From Gracilaria domingensis (Eukaryota > Rhodophyta > Florideophyceae > Gracilariales > Gracilariaceae): DNA of 64,000 nt. The stretch lies in contig VCMS01000006.1 in NCBI GenBank assembly GCA_022539475.1, positions 478,292-542,291 on the forward strand, given 5' to 3'. The notes beneath the pieces were generated by a model. It worked only from the letters and a program-made list of their open reading frames with translations. It ran no database searches and was not told the origin of the DNA. Positions 54,601 to 64,000 of the stretch are shown here, piece by piece. The translations under genes and the position numbers were made by a program. Position 1 is the stretch's first letter, and every line of letters begins with the position of its first letter.

Positions 54601-55950
54601 TTGCATCACTCGTGCCGAAGAAAGTAGGATCCTTACGAGCTATGACTTCTAGGTTTCGCTCCCACAAAAGCTTCACCGGCTCCGTAGATTTTTCAGATCC
54701 GTACTTAGTTCCTTCATCAGAAGCAATCTACGCGTTCTGCAAACTTGAACAATCTCTTGAAGAACGACCCTTCACAGAGTTCAGGGACCACGGTGCGGGA
54801 ACCAGCTTTTCAGGCTTCCTCTTCCCATCATCATTTCGTCTGATGGTGGCCCTCGTAACACCACTAGTGCAAGAAACCGACTTATAGCAACCCCTCCTTG
54901 GTGGTATTGATGCTCCAGACTGTGAACCTTCGACGGTAGGCTTGAAGCGGTCCCTAGTCAACTTGTGGTGAGCCACTCCACACGGGATTGATTCAGTTGA
55001 TCGCGCTTTATTTCGTGTGGTACACATGCCACGATACATCATGAGAATGATTCTCCAAAACAGGTGAACAGCGCCAGTGAGAACAAGAGAGATACAAAGC
55101 GTCAGATCATAGTCATTCGAATACTGTCGGGGCCAACGCGCCGAGCAATTGCTCAAGCTCTACTTTTCGAGGGAAAGCTGTAGCTGAGATTGGGTCAATG
55201 CGGGGAGCCTATGCTCTCGTCCATGATTTTGCGCGAATTGTACAAGCACACACATATCCACCTGAACTCGGACTGATATGCCACGCACCGCACATGTCAT
55301 CGGACCATTATAGCTCGTGCAAACCATAGGTGTGTCATGGTGACGGGGTGAGGCAAATGCGGTGAGCGAAGCGAACGCCGTGCCGAACGCAGTGATAATA
55401 ATAAGGATGGCGTTGCAATAGAGGCAATTGTGCTTCGGGGAAGAAGATATGCAATGATGGGAGCACAACGTAGGGAGCGATGATGTTGGCGATGCTGCGG
55501 CCGTGGGAGGTGGGGTGCAGATGGGTTGCCAATGGCAACTTTCCGTATTGTCGGGTGAAGAGCAGCTGTGTGGAGGCTCTCCAATGGAGGGCACGTCTTT
55601 TTGGAATTGAATCAAAACAAAAAATTCGCTTTCACAGGGGCTGCTTTGATGGCCAATGACTCGTCGGTCATGGAATGATATTTCAACTCGTCGCAATTAT
55701 GCTGCGTTCCCTTCTTTCATTCATTCATACCCTTGTATCTGGCACCTCTTGTAGCTTCCCCAGGGTCCGTTCTGGTTCTTTCCTGGCAAGCGGGATTGAT
55801 TCGTCAGATCTTGGTACACACACAAATATGGAAAACCAGGGTATAAATGTTCCTGAATATAGGGGGATTCTGCTGCAAGTTGCCTGTCAATTCTACCCAA
55901 ACGCAACATCACTAAACAACTACCTCCAAAAGCTAAATGATTATTTTTCG
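51663..55950. other. Region with only small unrecognised ORFs
   Basis: Several frames of 60-178 codons exist on both strands (52870-53130 plus, Lys/Glu-rich; 53319-53624 plus; 54371-54676 minus; 54728-55156 minus; 55160-55696 minus, Ser/Pro/His-rich). None has a motif, a repeat partner or a clear start context. A (CT)11 microsatellite is at 53266-53287. I cannot support any as a gene. Confidence 0.35.
53266..53287. repeat. (CT)11 microsatellite
   Basis: Uninterrupted dinucleotide run seen directly. Confidence 0.95.
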
Positions 55951-57181
55951 AAGTAGCTAAAACGCGATAAAGAATGGGCTGTAGCGACGAAACGAGTGCG
56001 ATTTGGGGGCTGAAATTAGACCGAGAGGTAGATTTGTTTGGCCTCTTTCGATTGCATACGGCAAATAGGTCGTCGATGACGGAAAGAGCCGGGGGTTTTC
56101 GGGGGTTTGTACTGTGGTTTAGGGTGAGATTTGTTATTTGACGCAGTCTAAGGGTTTGGACAGGTGGCGTGAGCGTTTGTACCAATGTTTGTGGAGGTAT
56201 TTAGGACCGTATTGAGATCGCTAATGGCCTTGTATCAGGCGGAAGGAGCCAATTTGTGATGGTGGGTTGGTGAGGTAGAGTATGTGCTTTTCGTGAAGAC
56301 GGAGGCAAACGGATCAATCTACAAGGGTGCTCAGCAGACCGTTGTTGTTCCAGTTATCAAAAGAGTGCATTAGATAGGTGCCACGCGTCATGGAGGTGCC
56401 GTGGAAGTCGGTAAATATAGGAGAACAGGATAAACGCATTGGGCGGTGCTGGTGCGGCTTTTAGGGGCCCATATAGCACGATGCTAATGAAGCGGTTCGC
56501 CGCAGATTCATGAAGCATAGAAGTGAGGAGCTCTTCATGGTACGTGTTAGGAGTTAAGTAAAAGTTGTAGTAAGGGTTTTCTGGAGTTTGGCCGAGTGTT
56601 CAGAGACCAAATCAGCCTTCAATGCAGTTAAGGGAGCAAGACGATTAAGAACAGAAGCATTTGGTAGGAGTTCAGGGCTTCTGATGCATTGAGCAAGGCA
56701 TTGAAGATGTTCGGAAACTGTTTTAGTTGAGCTGCGATTGAGGGATGTTAGTGTAGAGGAATTTATTAGTAGTAATTAGAAAAGAGTGCAGCGAGACGGC
56801 ACTGAGAAGGTGAAGAGGATGCCGGGGGGACATTGGGCAGGGTTTGGTGGATTGAGTTGAAAAAGGTACAATTAAAAACTGGAAAATGTAATTAAAAAAG
56901 GCGAGAAGTAGCTAAAACGCGATAAAGAATGGGCTGTAGCGACGAAACGAGTGCGATTTGGGGGCTGAAATTAGACCGAGAGGTAGATTTGTTTGGCCTC
57001 TTTCGATTGCATACGGCAAATAGGTCGTCGATGACGGAAAGAGCCGGGGGTTTTCGGGGGTTTGTACTGTGGTTTAGGGTGAGATTTGTTATTTGACGCA
57101 GTCTAAGGGTTTGGACAGGTGGCGTGAGCGTTTGTACCAATGTTTGCGGAGGTATTTAGGACCGTATTGAGATCGCTAATG
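55951..57181. repeat. Repeat C: ~954-bp tandem duplication cut by repeat A
   Basis: 55951-56224 and 56905-57181 are identical or nearly so (both start GAAGTAGCTAAAACGCG and end GAGATCGCTAATG). The second copy stops exactly where repeat A copy 4 begins (57182), so A joined after the duplication. A minus-strand frame is shared by both (PALSVIDDLFAVCNRKRP) but has no recognised function. Confidence 0.8.
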
Positions 57182-59053
57182 CGTCTGTGTTCTGCAAAGT
57201 GGAATATAGTCTGTTCGCTTTGGAAACTAAGCTAGTTTTGGGGCTATTTGGGGCGCGCGAGGGGGTAGCAGAGGCTGGCACTCAAAAAATTAAGAAATTT
57301 TGGAATATTAAATTCCATTTCGCGCAGTTTAGTGCTTGGGTCCCCTAGTTTTTGTAGAGGTTCTACTTCGCCGCACCACCCCATTCACTCTTTTCCGCGA
57401 CCCTCTCTCAAAACTGCACTCGTGCTAGTTTGCGTTTCCATTTTCTCCCATGTTGCAATGCCAATCGCAACTCATCCCACCTCAATCATCCCATCACTTC
57501 TTCCCAGTCCACACCACCCCCGCTATTTACCCATTTCTCGCCCATCACGCGTTAATTTTGTAGAAGTCAGGTGCACAACTCTCCCCCTTCTCGTATACCC
57601 GCCTCGCCCCAAAACGGCTTCAAATCCCTCCCATCCTTCTCTCCTCCTGTCCCCTCAGAATCCCCTTCGCAGTCCGCGCTACCTCCGACGCACTCCTAAA
57701 CCCAGTCACCACCGGAGCTCCCACTCCCACCCGCGGCACCTCCTCCACCACCTTCTTCATCTCCTTACGCCTCTTCTTCAGACGGCTCTTCCCATCCCCA
57801 ACCCCACCACCCTTTGTCTTCGGTGTCACAGGAGACCCCTTCTGCACCGCCACCCTTCCCACACTTCCCTTCTCCGTCTTTCCCTCCACACCTCCTTTCA
57901 CCGTCTCCTCTTCCACCAATCTTTGCCTCTTGCACAGCTCCTTCACCTCCTTCTCCAGCACGTCCAACCTCTCGTTCAGAACCCTATTCTCCTCCCGCAA
58001 CTCTCCAACCTCCCTTCCCGCACACTCCACTATCCCATACACATGATTTCTCATCTCCACTCCCAATACCGACAACGAATTTCGCAGGCTCGAAATCGCC
58101 TCAACCGAAACACCACTACCACCCCCACTCAGCACCACACCGCCCATTTCCGTTACAATCTCCACAATTCCATCGTCCAGTTGCTCCTTCATCACCAACC
58201 CCAACATCCCCACCCTCGCCTTCATCTCCCCCACAAACCGCATCTCCCTGTCACCCTCTCCGCCCCCACTCTCTATCTGGTCTCCAACCTCTAACTGACT
58301 CAGATGCACCGCACCCCTTCTCTCCATTGCGACCCCCTCCACCTCCAATTCTACCCCCTTCTCCACCTCATCACCATCCCCTCTCCTCGCCTCACACTTC
58401 TTTCCTTCATCAGCCACTTCCTTCTTCTGCGACATCCGACCAGCCGCCGTAATCACGTCCTCTTCCCGCTTTGGTGACGGCGTCTGCGGTACCTCCTTCC
58501 CCTCCAACAGCACCCACAGCTCCTCATCCTTCACGTATCCGTTCGACATCTTCAGAAAAGAAGTAGTAGTTGGATCGAAGTTTCCGCTGCGATACAGTGC
58601 AATCGAGCTAAACTGTGCTGTCCACCCCCACTGTCCAACCACACGGGCTATATCCAGCACCATGATTGTCCCTGTTTCCCTCATCCCATTTCCCGCCAAA
58701 ACATCTACTGTACACCTCCGCACCTTCCACTATTTAAGCGCCATCTCTCTGTCCCCTCTTCACATAGTCCCCACCCACCTCGCCTCGACCGGCGATATTT
58801 TTCTCTTCCACCATAACCTCACTCGATGGTTATAGCAAAACAGGAAGATATTGCCAGTGGAGGCAAGCTAGGGACTAGTGATTGTACTTAGAGTTGCTCA
58901 CCCTCTGTCTCGACTGGGGGCATGTTCTTCTTCCGTCACATCCTTTGTGGGTTGTGACAAAAAAAGAATATGTCACCACTCGACACCGGATGGGTAACAA
59001 TGATAGCACGTAGAGTAGTTCATCCTCCCTCTCAGCGTCCACTGGGGATATAT
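57182..59053 (-). repeat. Repeat A, copy 4
   Basis: Same terminus CGTCTGTGTTCTGCAAAG as copy 3. It has a ~33-bp deletion near 57553 relative to copy 3, outside the gene. Similarity to copy 3 ends at 59053, where copy 3 enters the epimerase 5' fragment and copy 4 enters the epimerase 3' fragment. Confidence 0.8.
57620..58549 (-). CDS. Repeat-A coiled-coil protein, copy 4 (full length)
   Basis: 309 codons from MSNGYVKDEELWVLLEGKE, intact to the GGI tail. Closer to copy 1 in the central region (REENRVLNERLDVLEKEVKE) and to copy 3 at the ends. The coiled coil and the basic motif SRLKKRRKEMKK are present. An in-frame extension upstream of 58549 exists only in this copy because of a small indel, so it is not used as start. 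Function unknown. Confidence 0.65.
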   Translation of the reverse strand: MSNGYVKDEELWVLLEGKEVPQTPSPKREEDVITAAGRMSQKKEVADEGKKCEARRGDGDEVEKGVELEVEGVAMERRGAVHLSQLEVGDQIESGGGEGDREMRFVGEMKARVGMLGLVMKEQLDDGIVEIVTEMGGVVLSGGGSGVSVEAISSLRNSLSVLGVEMRNHVYGIVECAGREVGELREENRVLNERLDVLEKEVKELCKRQRLVEEETVKGGVEGKTEKGSVGRVAVQKGSPVTPKTKGGGVGDGKSRLKKRRKEMKKVVEEVPRVGVGAPVVTGFRSASEVARTAKGILRGQEERRMGGI

Positions 59054-59181
59054 TTATGTTCTCTCACATCCTTTCCCGGTTGTCATACAAGAGAAATACA
59101 TCTCCAATGGAGACGGAGAATATAGTCGTGATAACACGTAAAGGTAACAATGTAATAAACAATAAATTTATGCTACTATCT

Positions 59182-59393
59182 CTAACCAACCTTTCGAAAA
59201 CCTGCTATGACATGAGCTGGGTTACTCGAGCCAAAGATGGCAGATCCTGCAACTGAAATGTTTGCACCGGCCTTCACTACTCCTTTCACAGTACTCAGTC
59301 CAATACCCCCATCCACCTGTATCCCTATTCTTGCGTACAACTCCCTTGCATGTCGCACCTTGTCAAGAACACCCTCCATAAACGCCTGTCCTC
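59182..59393 (-). pseudogene. Ribulose-phosphate 3-epimerase, C-terminal fragment
   Basis: Reading minus strand: GQAFMEGVLDKVRHARELYA, IQVDGGIGLSTVKGVVKAGA, ISVAGSAIFGSSNPAHVIAG and a stop. These are the C-terminal half of the TIM barrel, including the VDGGI phosphate-binding loop and the catalytic Asp. It continues upstream across the solo LTR into the middle fragment at 60252-60386. Confidence 0.85.
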
Positions 59394-60251
59394 TGTAGAG
59401 CAAAACGCCCTTTTGTGGGGATGCACCGAGGTGCTTTTCATAGTTTGTTGATCCGTCATCGGCTTCGACACCTCAGGTTATGAGAGGCTACTGGGGTAGT
59501 GCCCCTATTTTGGGTTATGCCTAGGAAGGGTAGTATTTCTGCACACGTGTGCCAAGTTGGCCCGATAGCGGGTGCGCCGTGGCAAGCCTGCCACGGTTGC
59601 ACACCTGTAGTGTATTGGCCGGCAGCGCCGGATAGTTAGATATTTTAATTGATATTTTCAAGTGCCGTATATAAGTGGCGGCACTTGCCGCCACTGTACG
59701 GGAAGTAAACCTCAACGAGGCCTTTGGCTCTGATCTTCTTGCCGCTTGCGCACGGTCACCAGCCCCATCCTGGGGAATACCGCCGCAATTCCGGGCTGAT
59801 CAACCAACCTCCGTCCCTGAGGAGTACTAATCCGTCGTCACGGCACTTTTCTTATCTGTTTTATTGTTGTCATTTCCGTCTTACGGCTTTCGCTACTCTG
59901 CCCTACATTGTAGGTTTGTTTTATTTGTCTCGGGAGTTTTCCCGCTTATCGCGAGTCAGTGCTCCGCAGTGCGGCTCGTTTGTTGATCTTTTGTCGTCCC
60001 ATACCGTTGGGCTGGATACCCCCACTCGCTGTGGCTCGCCGGAACCATCCGGATACCTACGCCGATTCTACCCCTTCTACCTCCGACTGCACGCCCAGAT
60101 CGGGGCCACCCGGATTTACACCCGGCTCGTGTTGGCCCTATCGGAGGGTTCTGCCGCTCGACTGCCCTTCACAGGGAGCAGGGCCTGAACACCCTGAGGT
60201 GCTCGTCCGCGACGCGGCTTGTTGTTTTCCCGTCGAGGGTTTTGCACCACA
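59394..60251 (+). mobile_element. Solo LTR, 858 bp, with 5-bp target duplication TCCTC
   Basis: Starts TGTAGAGC and ends GCACCACA. It is flanked on both sides by TCCTC (59389-59393 and 60252-60256). Removing it with one copy of TCCTC restores the epimerase frame at FGG|QAFMEG, which proves the boundaries. A TATA-like TATATAAG at 59668-59675 fits the U3 promoter. The last ~290 bp match the LTR at 22687-22978. A solo LTR results from recombination between the two LTRs of a full element. Confidence 0.9.
59668..59675 (+). promoter_or_regulatory. TATA-like box in solo LTR
   Basis: TATATAAG lies ~275 bp into the LTR in the orientation given by the related full element. Placement is consistent with U3/R; transcription is not shown. 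Confidence 0.4.
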
Positions 60252-60386
60252 TCCTCCAAATTCTGGCTCCACCGTCATCAACAATAACATGTCTACAACT
60301 CCTTCCTTCATAAGTGCTTCTACGACCTTTATAGACGTATTCGGGCGCAATCCAACTCCATTCTTTTACTTATGGCAATCCGAGTG
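60252..60386 (-). pseudogene. Ribulose-phosphate 3-epimerase, middle fragment
   Basis: Minus strand: KNGVGLRPNTSIKVVEALMKEG, then DMLLLMTVEPEFGG, the conserved strand with the MTVEPGFGG loop of the enzyme (Gly to Glu here). It begins directly at segment B. About 65 residues between the N-terminal fragment (28301) and this one are not found in the window. Confidence 0.8.
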
Positions 60387-60762
60387 AAGCTATAAAACCC
60401 GTTCACCTCATTTATGAAGCCAAAATGGCTCCTTTCATCCTGTATTCAAGCTCCCCGTAACTCGTACTTTACAACTACTTTACAACTCAGGTTCGAAATC
60501 AGTTTCATTCATTGCACACTTTCTACTCTTCCACCTACCTTTCATAAAACATCATCACACTTTGTGGCTTGTCGTCTCATACAAGCCCTATCATTCATTC
60601 AGTACAATCACATATCATACATTTCGCTCACTTTCACAAAGTGAACCATGTTCCCGTTCTGCGCTTCCCAACCGTTTGTACTTACGTATCACTCTTTACC
60701 CCAGCAGTTCTCCGCCCCATCTTTCCTTTTTATCGTCACACAAAAACAATCGAACACTTGCA

Positions 60763-61665
60763 ATGAACTCCCAGTCCGACATGCCTCCGACTCCGCCTCC
60801 GAGTCCCAGATACTCTGACGTCCCTCAGGCCTCATCTCCCGCCCGAAGGACTCGGGCCGTTATTGTTGGAAGGGGGCGTATAGGTACCATGCTGGCGAAC
60901 GAAGAAGATACGGTCATTTCCGCACACGAATTCTGCAGCATGGCTGCTACCTCTCATCTTTCTGATGTACCGTTACTAGTTTGTGGAAGAACGAACACTC
61001 TGGAGACCGTAATTCAGGCTTGCCCTTATTCGCTCAGAGAGAATCTCGTTTTCTTCCAGAATGGAGACATCATACCATTGCTTTCGAAGCTCGGTGTGGA
61101 CAAATGTTCAAAAGTTGTCCTATACGTTGGTGTCCCCTCAAGAAACGCAGCTCCGCAGGATGGTGTCACTCCTCAAAGTCCGGATGGTCTCACTGTCGCA
61201 ACAGGAAAGTGGGCCTCCAACGTTGCAGACAGGTTTAGGTCTATGGGTCTCACTTGCGGGGTTGTCGACGAAGACACATTTCTCGTAAGCTATTATGAGA
61301 AGCTCGTGTGGCTATCAGCGTTCAACATCGTCGGGGCCTCAAGAGGTCTCATTCCTATGGACGTAGTCGCTACGGAGTGCAGTACGGTTGTGCTCACAAT
61401 AATGAAAGAGCTGTTGAAGATAGTTTCGCTTAAGACAGGTACTACTTTCAACCTGGAAGAGACCGTTGGGCGACTTCTTGCATATGGAAAAACTCTCATT
61501 GGCTTCCCTACTTCTTTCTCCGACTTTCAGTTTAGGAACGCGTACTTCTACGACTTTTCCCGCCAAGAAAGAAACATTGTAGGCTGTGACCCCGCTCCTT
61601 TTCATACAAACTACGTCAACGTTGTTAAGGAAAAGTTATCCCCCTCCCCATTCCCCCAGCTTTGA
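60763..61665 (+). CDS. Ketopantoate-reductase-like protein, copy B2
   Basis: 300 residues, intact, ATG 60763 (MNSQSDMPPTPPPSPRY). Same motifs as B1: VIVGRGRIGTML, FFQNGDIIPL, KLVWLSAFNIVGASRG. About 20 residue differences separate it from B1, with no lesion in either, which argues for selection on both or very recent duplication. Probable NADPH-dependent reductase of the ApbA/PanE type; substrate unknown. It lies ~630 bp upstream of the HAD-like gene on the same strand. Confidence 0.7.
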   Translation: MNSQSDMPPTPPPSPRYSDVPQASSPARRTRAVIVGRGRIGTMLANEEDTVISAHEFCSMAATSHLSDVPLLVCGRTNTLETVIQACPYSLRENLVFFQNGDIIPLLSKLGVDKCSKVVLYVGVPSRNAAPQDGVTPQSPDGLTVATGKWASNVADRFRSMGLTCGVVDEDTFLVSYYEKLVWLSAFNIVGASRGLIPMDVVATECSTVVLTIMKELLKIVSLKTGTTFNLEETVGRLLAYGKTLIGFPTSFSDFQFRNAYFYDFSRQERNIVGCDPAPFHTNYVNVVKEKLSPSPFPQL

Positions 61666-62292
61666 GGTTAGAACACATGACTTTTCGGTGTTGTAAACCT
61701 TTTAGAGATAGTTAAACATAAAAGTTACTTTATGGAAATGACCTGTTCCTATTACATTACTTATATTGTTCGTCCTTCTGTGGTTCAAATATGCCCCTTT
61801 AAATCCTACATCCCTTATCACTAATACTTCGCTAAGACTTTGCTAGATAGAAAATGGTCATTCCATATCATTAAAGTGCACGATACTAGTAACGAAACAA
61901 GTACAAAAATTGTGATATTTCTGAAGAACTAAGCGTTTGCATTACTTGGGGCACCCGTATAAAGTAAGGTAAACCTTTTATGGGTTTCAACCCATAATGG
62001 AGGTTGTTTTACTCTTCTTGATTTCTAAGCTCATGTTGAAGATATTTACAGTTTTCTTTACCCACTTGAACCCGTACATATAATTTATGACTAAATCATC
62101 CTTTCTTTACTTCAAATCGATGCAAAAACTTCTCCTCCTAGTAACGTTTTAAAACAGTACTACAATACCCGTATATGGTCGTTCTTAGACTCTTTGTATA
62201 CTACGAAACACCTTGTGAACATCAATCACATCCTTCTCATTCGTATACCCATACCCATTTGCAAAACGAACCCTTTCGAAAGCTTTCAAAAC
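61666..62292. other. Intergenic spacer within segment B2
   Basis: AT-rich, conserved with B1. No gene seen. Confidence 0.5.
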
Positions 62293-63165
62293 ATGTATAA
62301 CTCAGAAGTTAGAGCCCAAGAAGTAACTCCTCAGCAGCTGGCTAACGAAATATTCGAAAATGGCTACGCCGTGATTAGTGATGTTGACGGTACTCTGAAA
62401 AGAGCTGGGGAGAACATTCCTGCCGAAACAGTCAAATGCATGAAGTACATCAACGCACGCGTTGGTTTCGGAATTGCTACTGGGCGAGATATAGAGGATG
62501 CCGAGAGTTTCATAGAGCACCTGGGTGGCTACACTTTTGGCATCTCTGGAAACCAAGGCGCACGGGTGAGATTATCCAATGGTACCGAAATTGATCAGGA
62601 CCTTGACAGGGAAGGTTACGAAAGATGTGCAGCCGAACTTGAGAGACTTGCACTCTCCTTAAATGAATCGCACGGACTTCACGAAGAGCGTCAACAAGCA
62701 GTGGTGAGCACTAGAAAAGACAGTGGACTCCCTAACTTCACGTACAATGGACTGTCGAAGTGGAAAACAGAAGTTAACTCCGGTATTTCAAAAGTGTTGA
62801 CATCCTTTCCGAACCTGGTTGCGTACCCTCAAGATGAAAACTGTGACATAGGGGACATTCGTTTCACGAAAAATAGTGGGGCGCTAGCCTTGGTTGAAAA
62901 CGACCCCCAGTTCGACACACATTTAATCGTTGCTTTCGGGAATGCTTCCAATGATGGCCCTCTATATGAAATGGCAACCCTGGCAGTTCATGTGAAGGGA
63001 GAAGACCATCCAGCAGCGGTAACATATCTTGTTGATGGGGTGGAGGACGTGCATGAGACCATCAGAAGGGTGGCAGAACTGTACGGGTACAGAAAATGCA
63101 AGTGTCAATGGTTTAGAAATGCTCTTGGAATTTGTTTCCAGTGCTACGATGCCTGTAATACTTAG
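62293..63165 (+). CDS. HAD-superfamily (Cof/SPP-like) hydrolase, intact copy B2
   Basis: 290 residues from ATG 62293. Motif I is AVISDVDGTLKR (Asp30 nucleophile, Asp32 acid/base), motif II FGIATGRDIED (Thr63), a motif-III Lys in RFTKNSGALALV, and motif IV FGNASNDGPLYEMA, in which the first Asp of the usual GDxxND is Asn. The layout is that of type-IIB HAD phosphatases that act on sugar phosphates and cofactors. The C-terminus is Cys-rich (KCKCQWFRNALGICFQCYDAC), which is unusual and might bind metal. In-frame sequence before 62293 lacks an ATG, so this start is preferred. Confidence 0.7.
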   Translation: MYNSEVRAQEVTPQQLANEIFENGYAVISDVDGTLKRAGENIPAETVKCMKYINARVGFGIATGRDIEDAESFIEHLGGYTFGISGNQGARVRLSNGTEIDQDLDREGYERCAAELERLALSLNESHGLHEERQQAVVSTRKDSGLPNFTYNGLSKWKTEVNSGISKVLTSFPNLVAYPQDENCDIGDIRFTKNSGALALVENDPQFDTHLIVAFGNASNDGPLYEMATLAVHVKGEDHPAAVTYLVDGVEDVHETIRRVAELYGYRKCKCQWFRNALGICFQCYDACNT

Positions 63166-63217
63166 CTATGATATGAGATCTCAGTAATAAAAGTGTCGTA
63201 TATATCTCAATACCCTT

Positions 63218-64000
63218 CTATGATTCATGGTGGTTTTTATCGTGCTGCTTTTCCTCGTAGCCGTACAACAGAGCCACCAACATAATTGTCGAATGTACAT
63301 CCTCCACGCTTTCGAACAGGTTGTGTACTCCACGCGGGATACAGTCTTCTTTGACGTGAACGCCGTACACGCCTACGTCATGCAAAGGCCCCTCGCTCAA
63401 AGCACTTCCGAACGTCACGACGTCATCCGTATCAATAAATCTCGGTTCATTATCCACAAGATTTTCTCCTCCGCTTCCTTTTGTGTATCGCTTGTCCACA
63501 ATTTCGCAACTTTTATCGCCGGGATAGATAACAAACGCATCCATCTTCTGCAACAGGTCCCCAATAGCAGAATCCACTTCTTCTTTCCACTGCCACAGTT
63601 TGTTGTACACGAAATTGGGAAGGCCACTATCACTTCTGGTCTCCACGAACCCCTTGTCATCATCATTCACAATACCATGCCTCCTATTCAAATCCCTTGC
63701 CAGGAACAGTAGTCCGTCAACAGTGTGGTCAAGGGTGTGATCATTGAATGCACCCTTAATTTCCCTCTCGTCAGAGAAACGCAGGAAAGCTCCATGATTC
63801 GCCGAGACACCAAACTTATAGTCTCCGAGTCCTTCCATTTTCCCCTCCACGTCGCCCACATCACCCCCTGTGACAAGTCCGAAACCAACACGTTCGTCAA
63901 TGAACTTCATACACTTCACAACTTCTTCTGGAATTGACTCTCCTTCTCTTCTCAACGTTCCATCAACGGAACTTAATATACCAGTAAGCCCATTGGCATA
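63218..64000 (-). CDS. HAD-like pseudoenzyme, copy B2 (5' end outside window)
   Basis: Open to the window edge. The catalytic site reads LSSVDGTLRR: the nucleophile Asp is Ser, but unlike B1 the second Asp is kept. Motif II is VTGGDVGDVEG. Motif IV is FGSALSEGPLHDVG. Three extra bases near 63985 relative to B1 preserve the frame. The C-terminus extends ~14 residues beyond B1 (YGYEEKQHDKNHHES). It is convergent with the active-looking HAD gene, with 52 bp between their stop codons. Confidence 0.65.
   Translation of the reverse strand, partial: YANGLTGILSSVDGTLRREGESIPEEVVKCMKFIDERVGFGLVTGGDVGDVEGKMEGLGDYKFGVSANHGAFLRFSDEREIKGAFNDHTLDHTVDGLLFLARDLNRRHGIVNDDDKGFVETRSDSGLPNFVYNKLWQWKEEVDSAIGDLLQKMDAFVIYPGDKSCEIVDKRYTKGSGGENLVDNEPRFIDTDDVVTFGSALSEGPLHDVGVYGVHVKEDCIPRGVHNLFESVEDVHSTIMLVALLYGYEEKQHDKNHHES

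Larger units (their letters stand above)
60374..64000 (+). repeat. Segment B, copy 2 (cut by window end)
   Basis: Matches 28460-32075 throughout. It starts with CTATAAAACCCGTTC. Confidence 0.85.

Overview
The window looks like eukaryotic nuclear DNA that is rich in repeats and poor in introns. Long uninterrupted coding frames, nested transposons and retroelements, an ankyrin-repeat gene, a SET domain and a short assembly gap (24 N at 51639-51662) all argue against a bacterial genome. A florideophyte red alga of the Chondrus type would fit the compact, repeat-dominated layout. No taxonomic marker in the sequence proves this, so the organism call is an inference.

Layout. Four copies of a ~1.5-1.9 kb unit, here called repeat A, lie at 1-1724, ~15740-17273, 26354-28264 and 57182-59053. 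Each carries one gene for an unrecognised acidic coiled-coil protein. At 2.2-12.6 kb there is a cluster of chromatin- or DNA-directed genes: an unknown coiled-coil gene, a broken gene fusing a DPPY-type DNA methyltransferase to a SET domain (minus strand), nested GC-rich palindromes, and a divergent broken gene joining a ParB-like domain to a putative Fe(II)/2-oxoglutarate oxygenase (plus strand). A long open copy of the ParB/oxygenase gene lies at 32467-35877, but its 5' end abuts a transposon. A ketopantoate-reductase-like gene (12756-13622), membrane-protein ORFs (14.1-15.2 kb), an unknown 379-aa ORF and a tentative PiggyBac-like fragment follow. At 21.7-26.35 kb an LTR-type retroelement (ORF1, RT, RNase H, partial 3' LTR) is inserted in a Gag-like gene.

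Segment B (KPR-like reductase, HAD-like hydrolase and a convergent HAD-like pseudoenzyme) occurs twice, at ~28.46-32.1 kb and ~60.37-64.0 kb. A ribulose-phosphate 3-epimerase gene is split between the two A/B boundaries: its 5' part is at 28301-28471, and its middle and 3' parts are at 60386-59182 on the other strand. The 3' part is interrupted by an 858-bp solo LTR with a 5-bp target duplication.

Two tandem copies of a CACTA/Plavaka-like DNA transposon (D1 35932-40426, D2 40427 to ~44.9 kb) carry a zinc-finger transposase with stop codons. A second palindrome array whose arms contain TTAGGGT lies at 45.84-46.29 kb, followed by a decayed ankyrin gene and a HECT-like remnant. From 49.9 to 55.9 kb I recognise no gene family.

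How it fits together. Most of the window is transposons, their relics and duplicated segments. The best candidates for living genes are the two KPR-like reductases of segment B, the third at 12.8 kb, the HAD-like gene at 62.3 kb, and perhaps the ParB/oxygenase gene. The most unusual content is the methyltransferase-SET fusion, transcribed away from the ParB/oxygenase gene across a palindrome cluster. This looks like the remains of a DNA- and chromatin-modifying module, possibly carried by a large mobile element.
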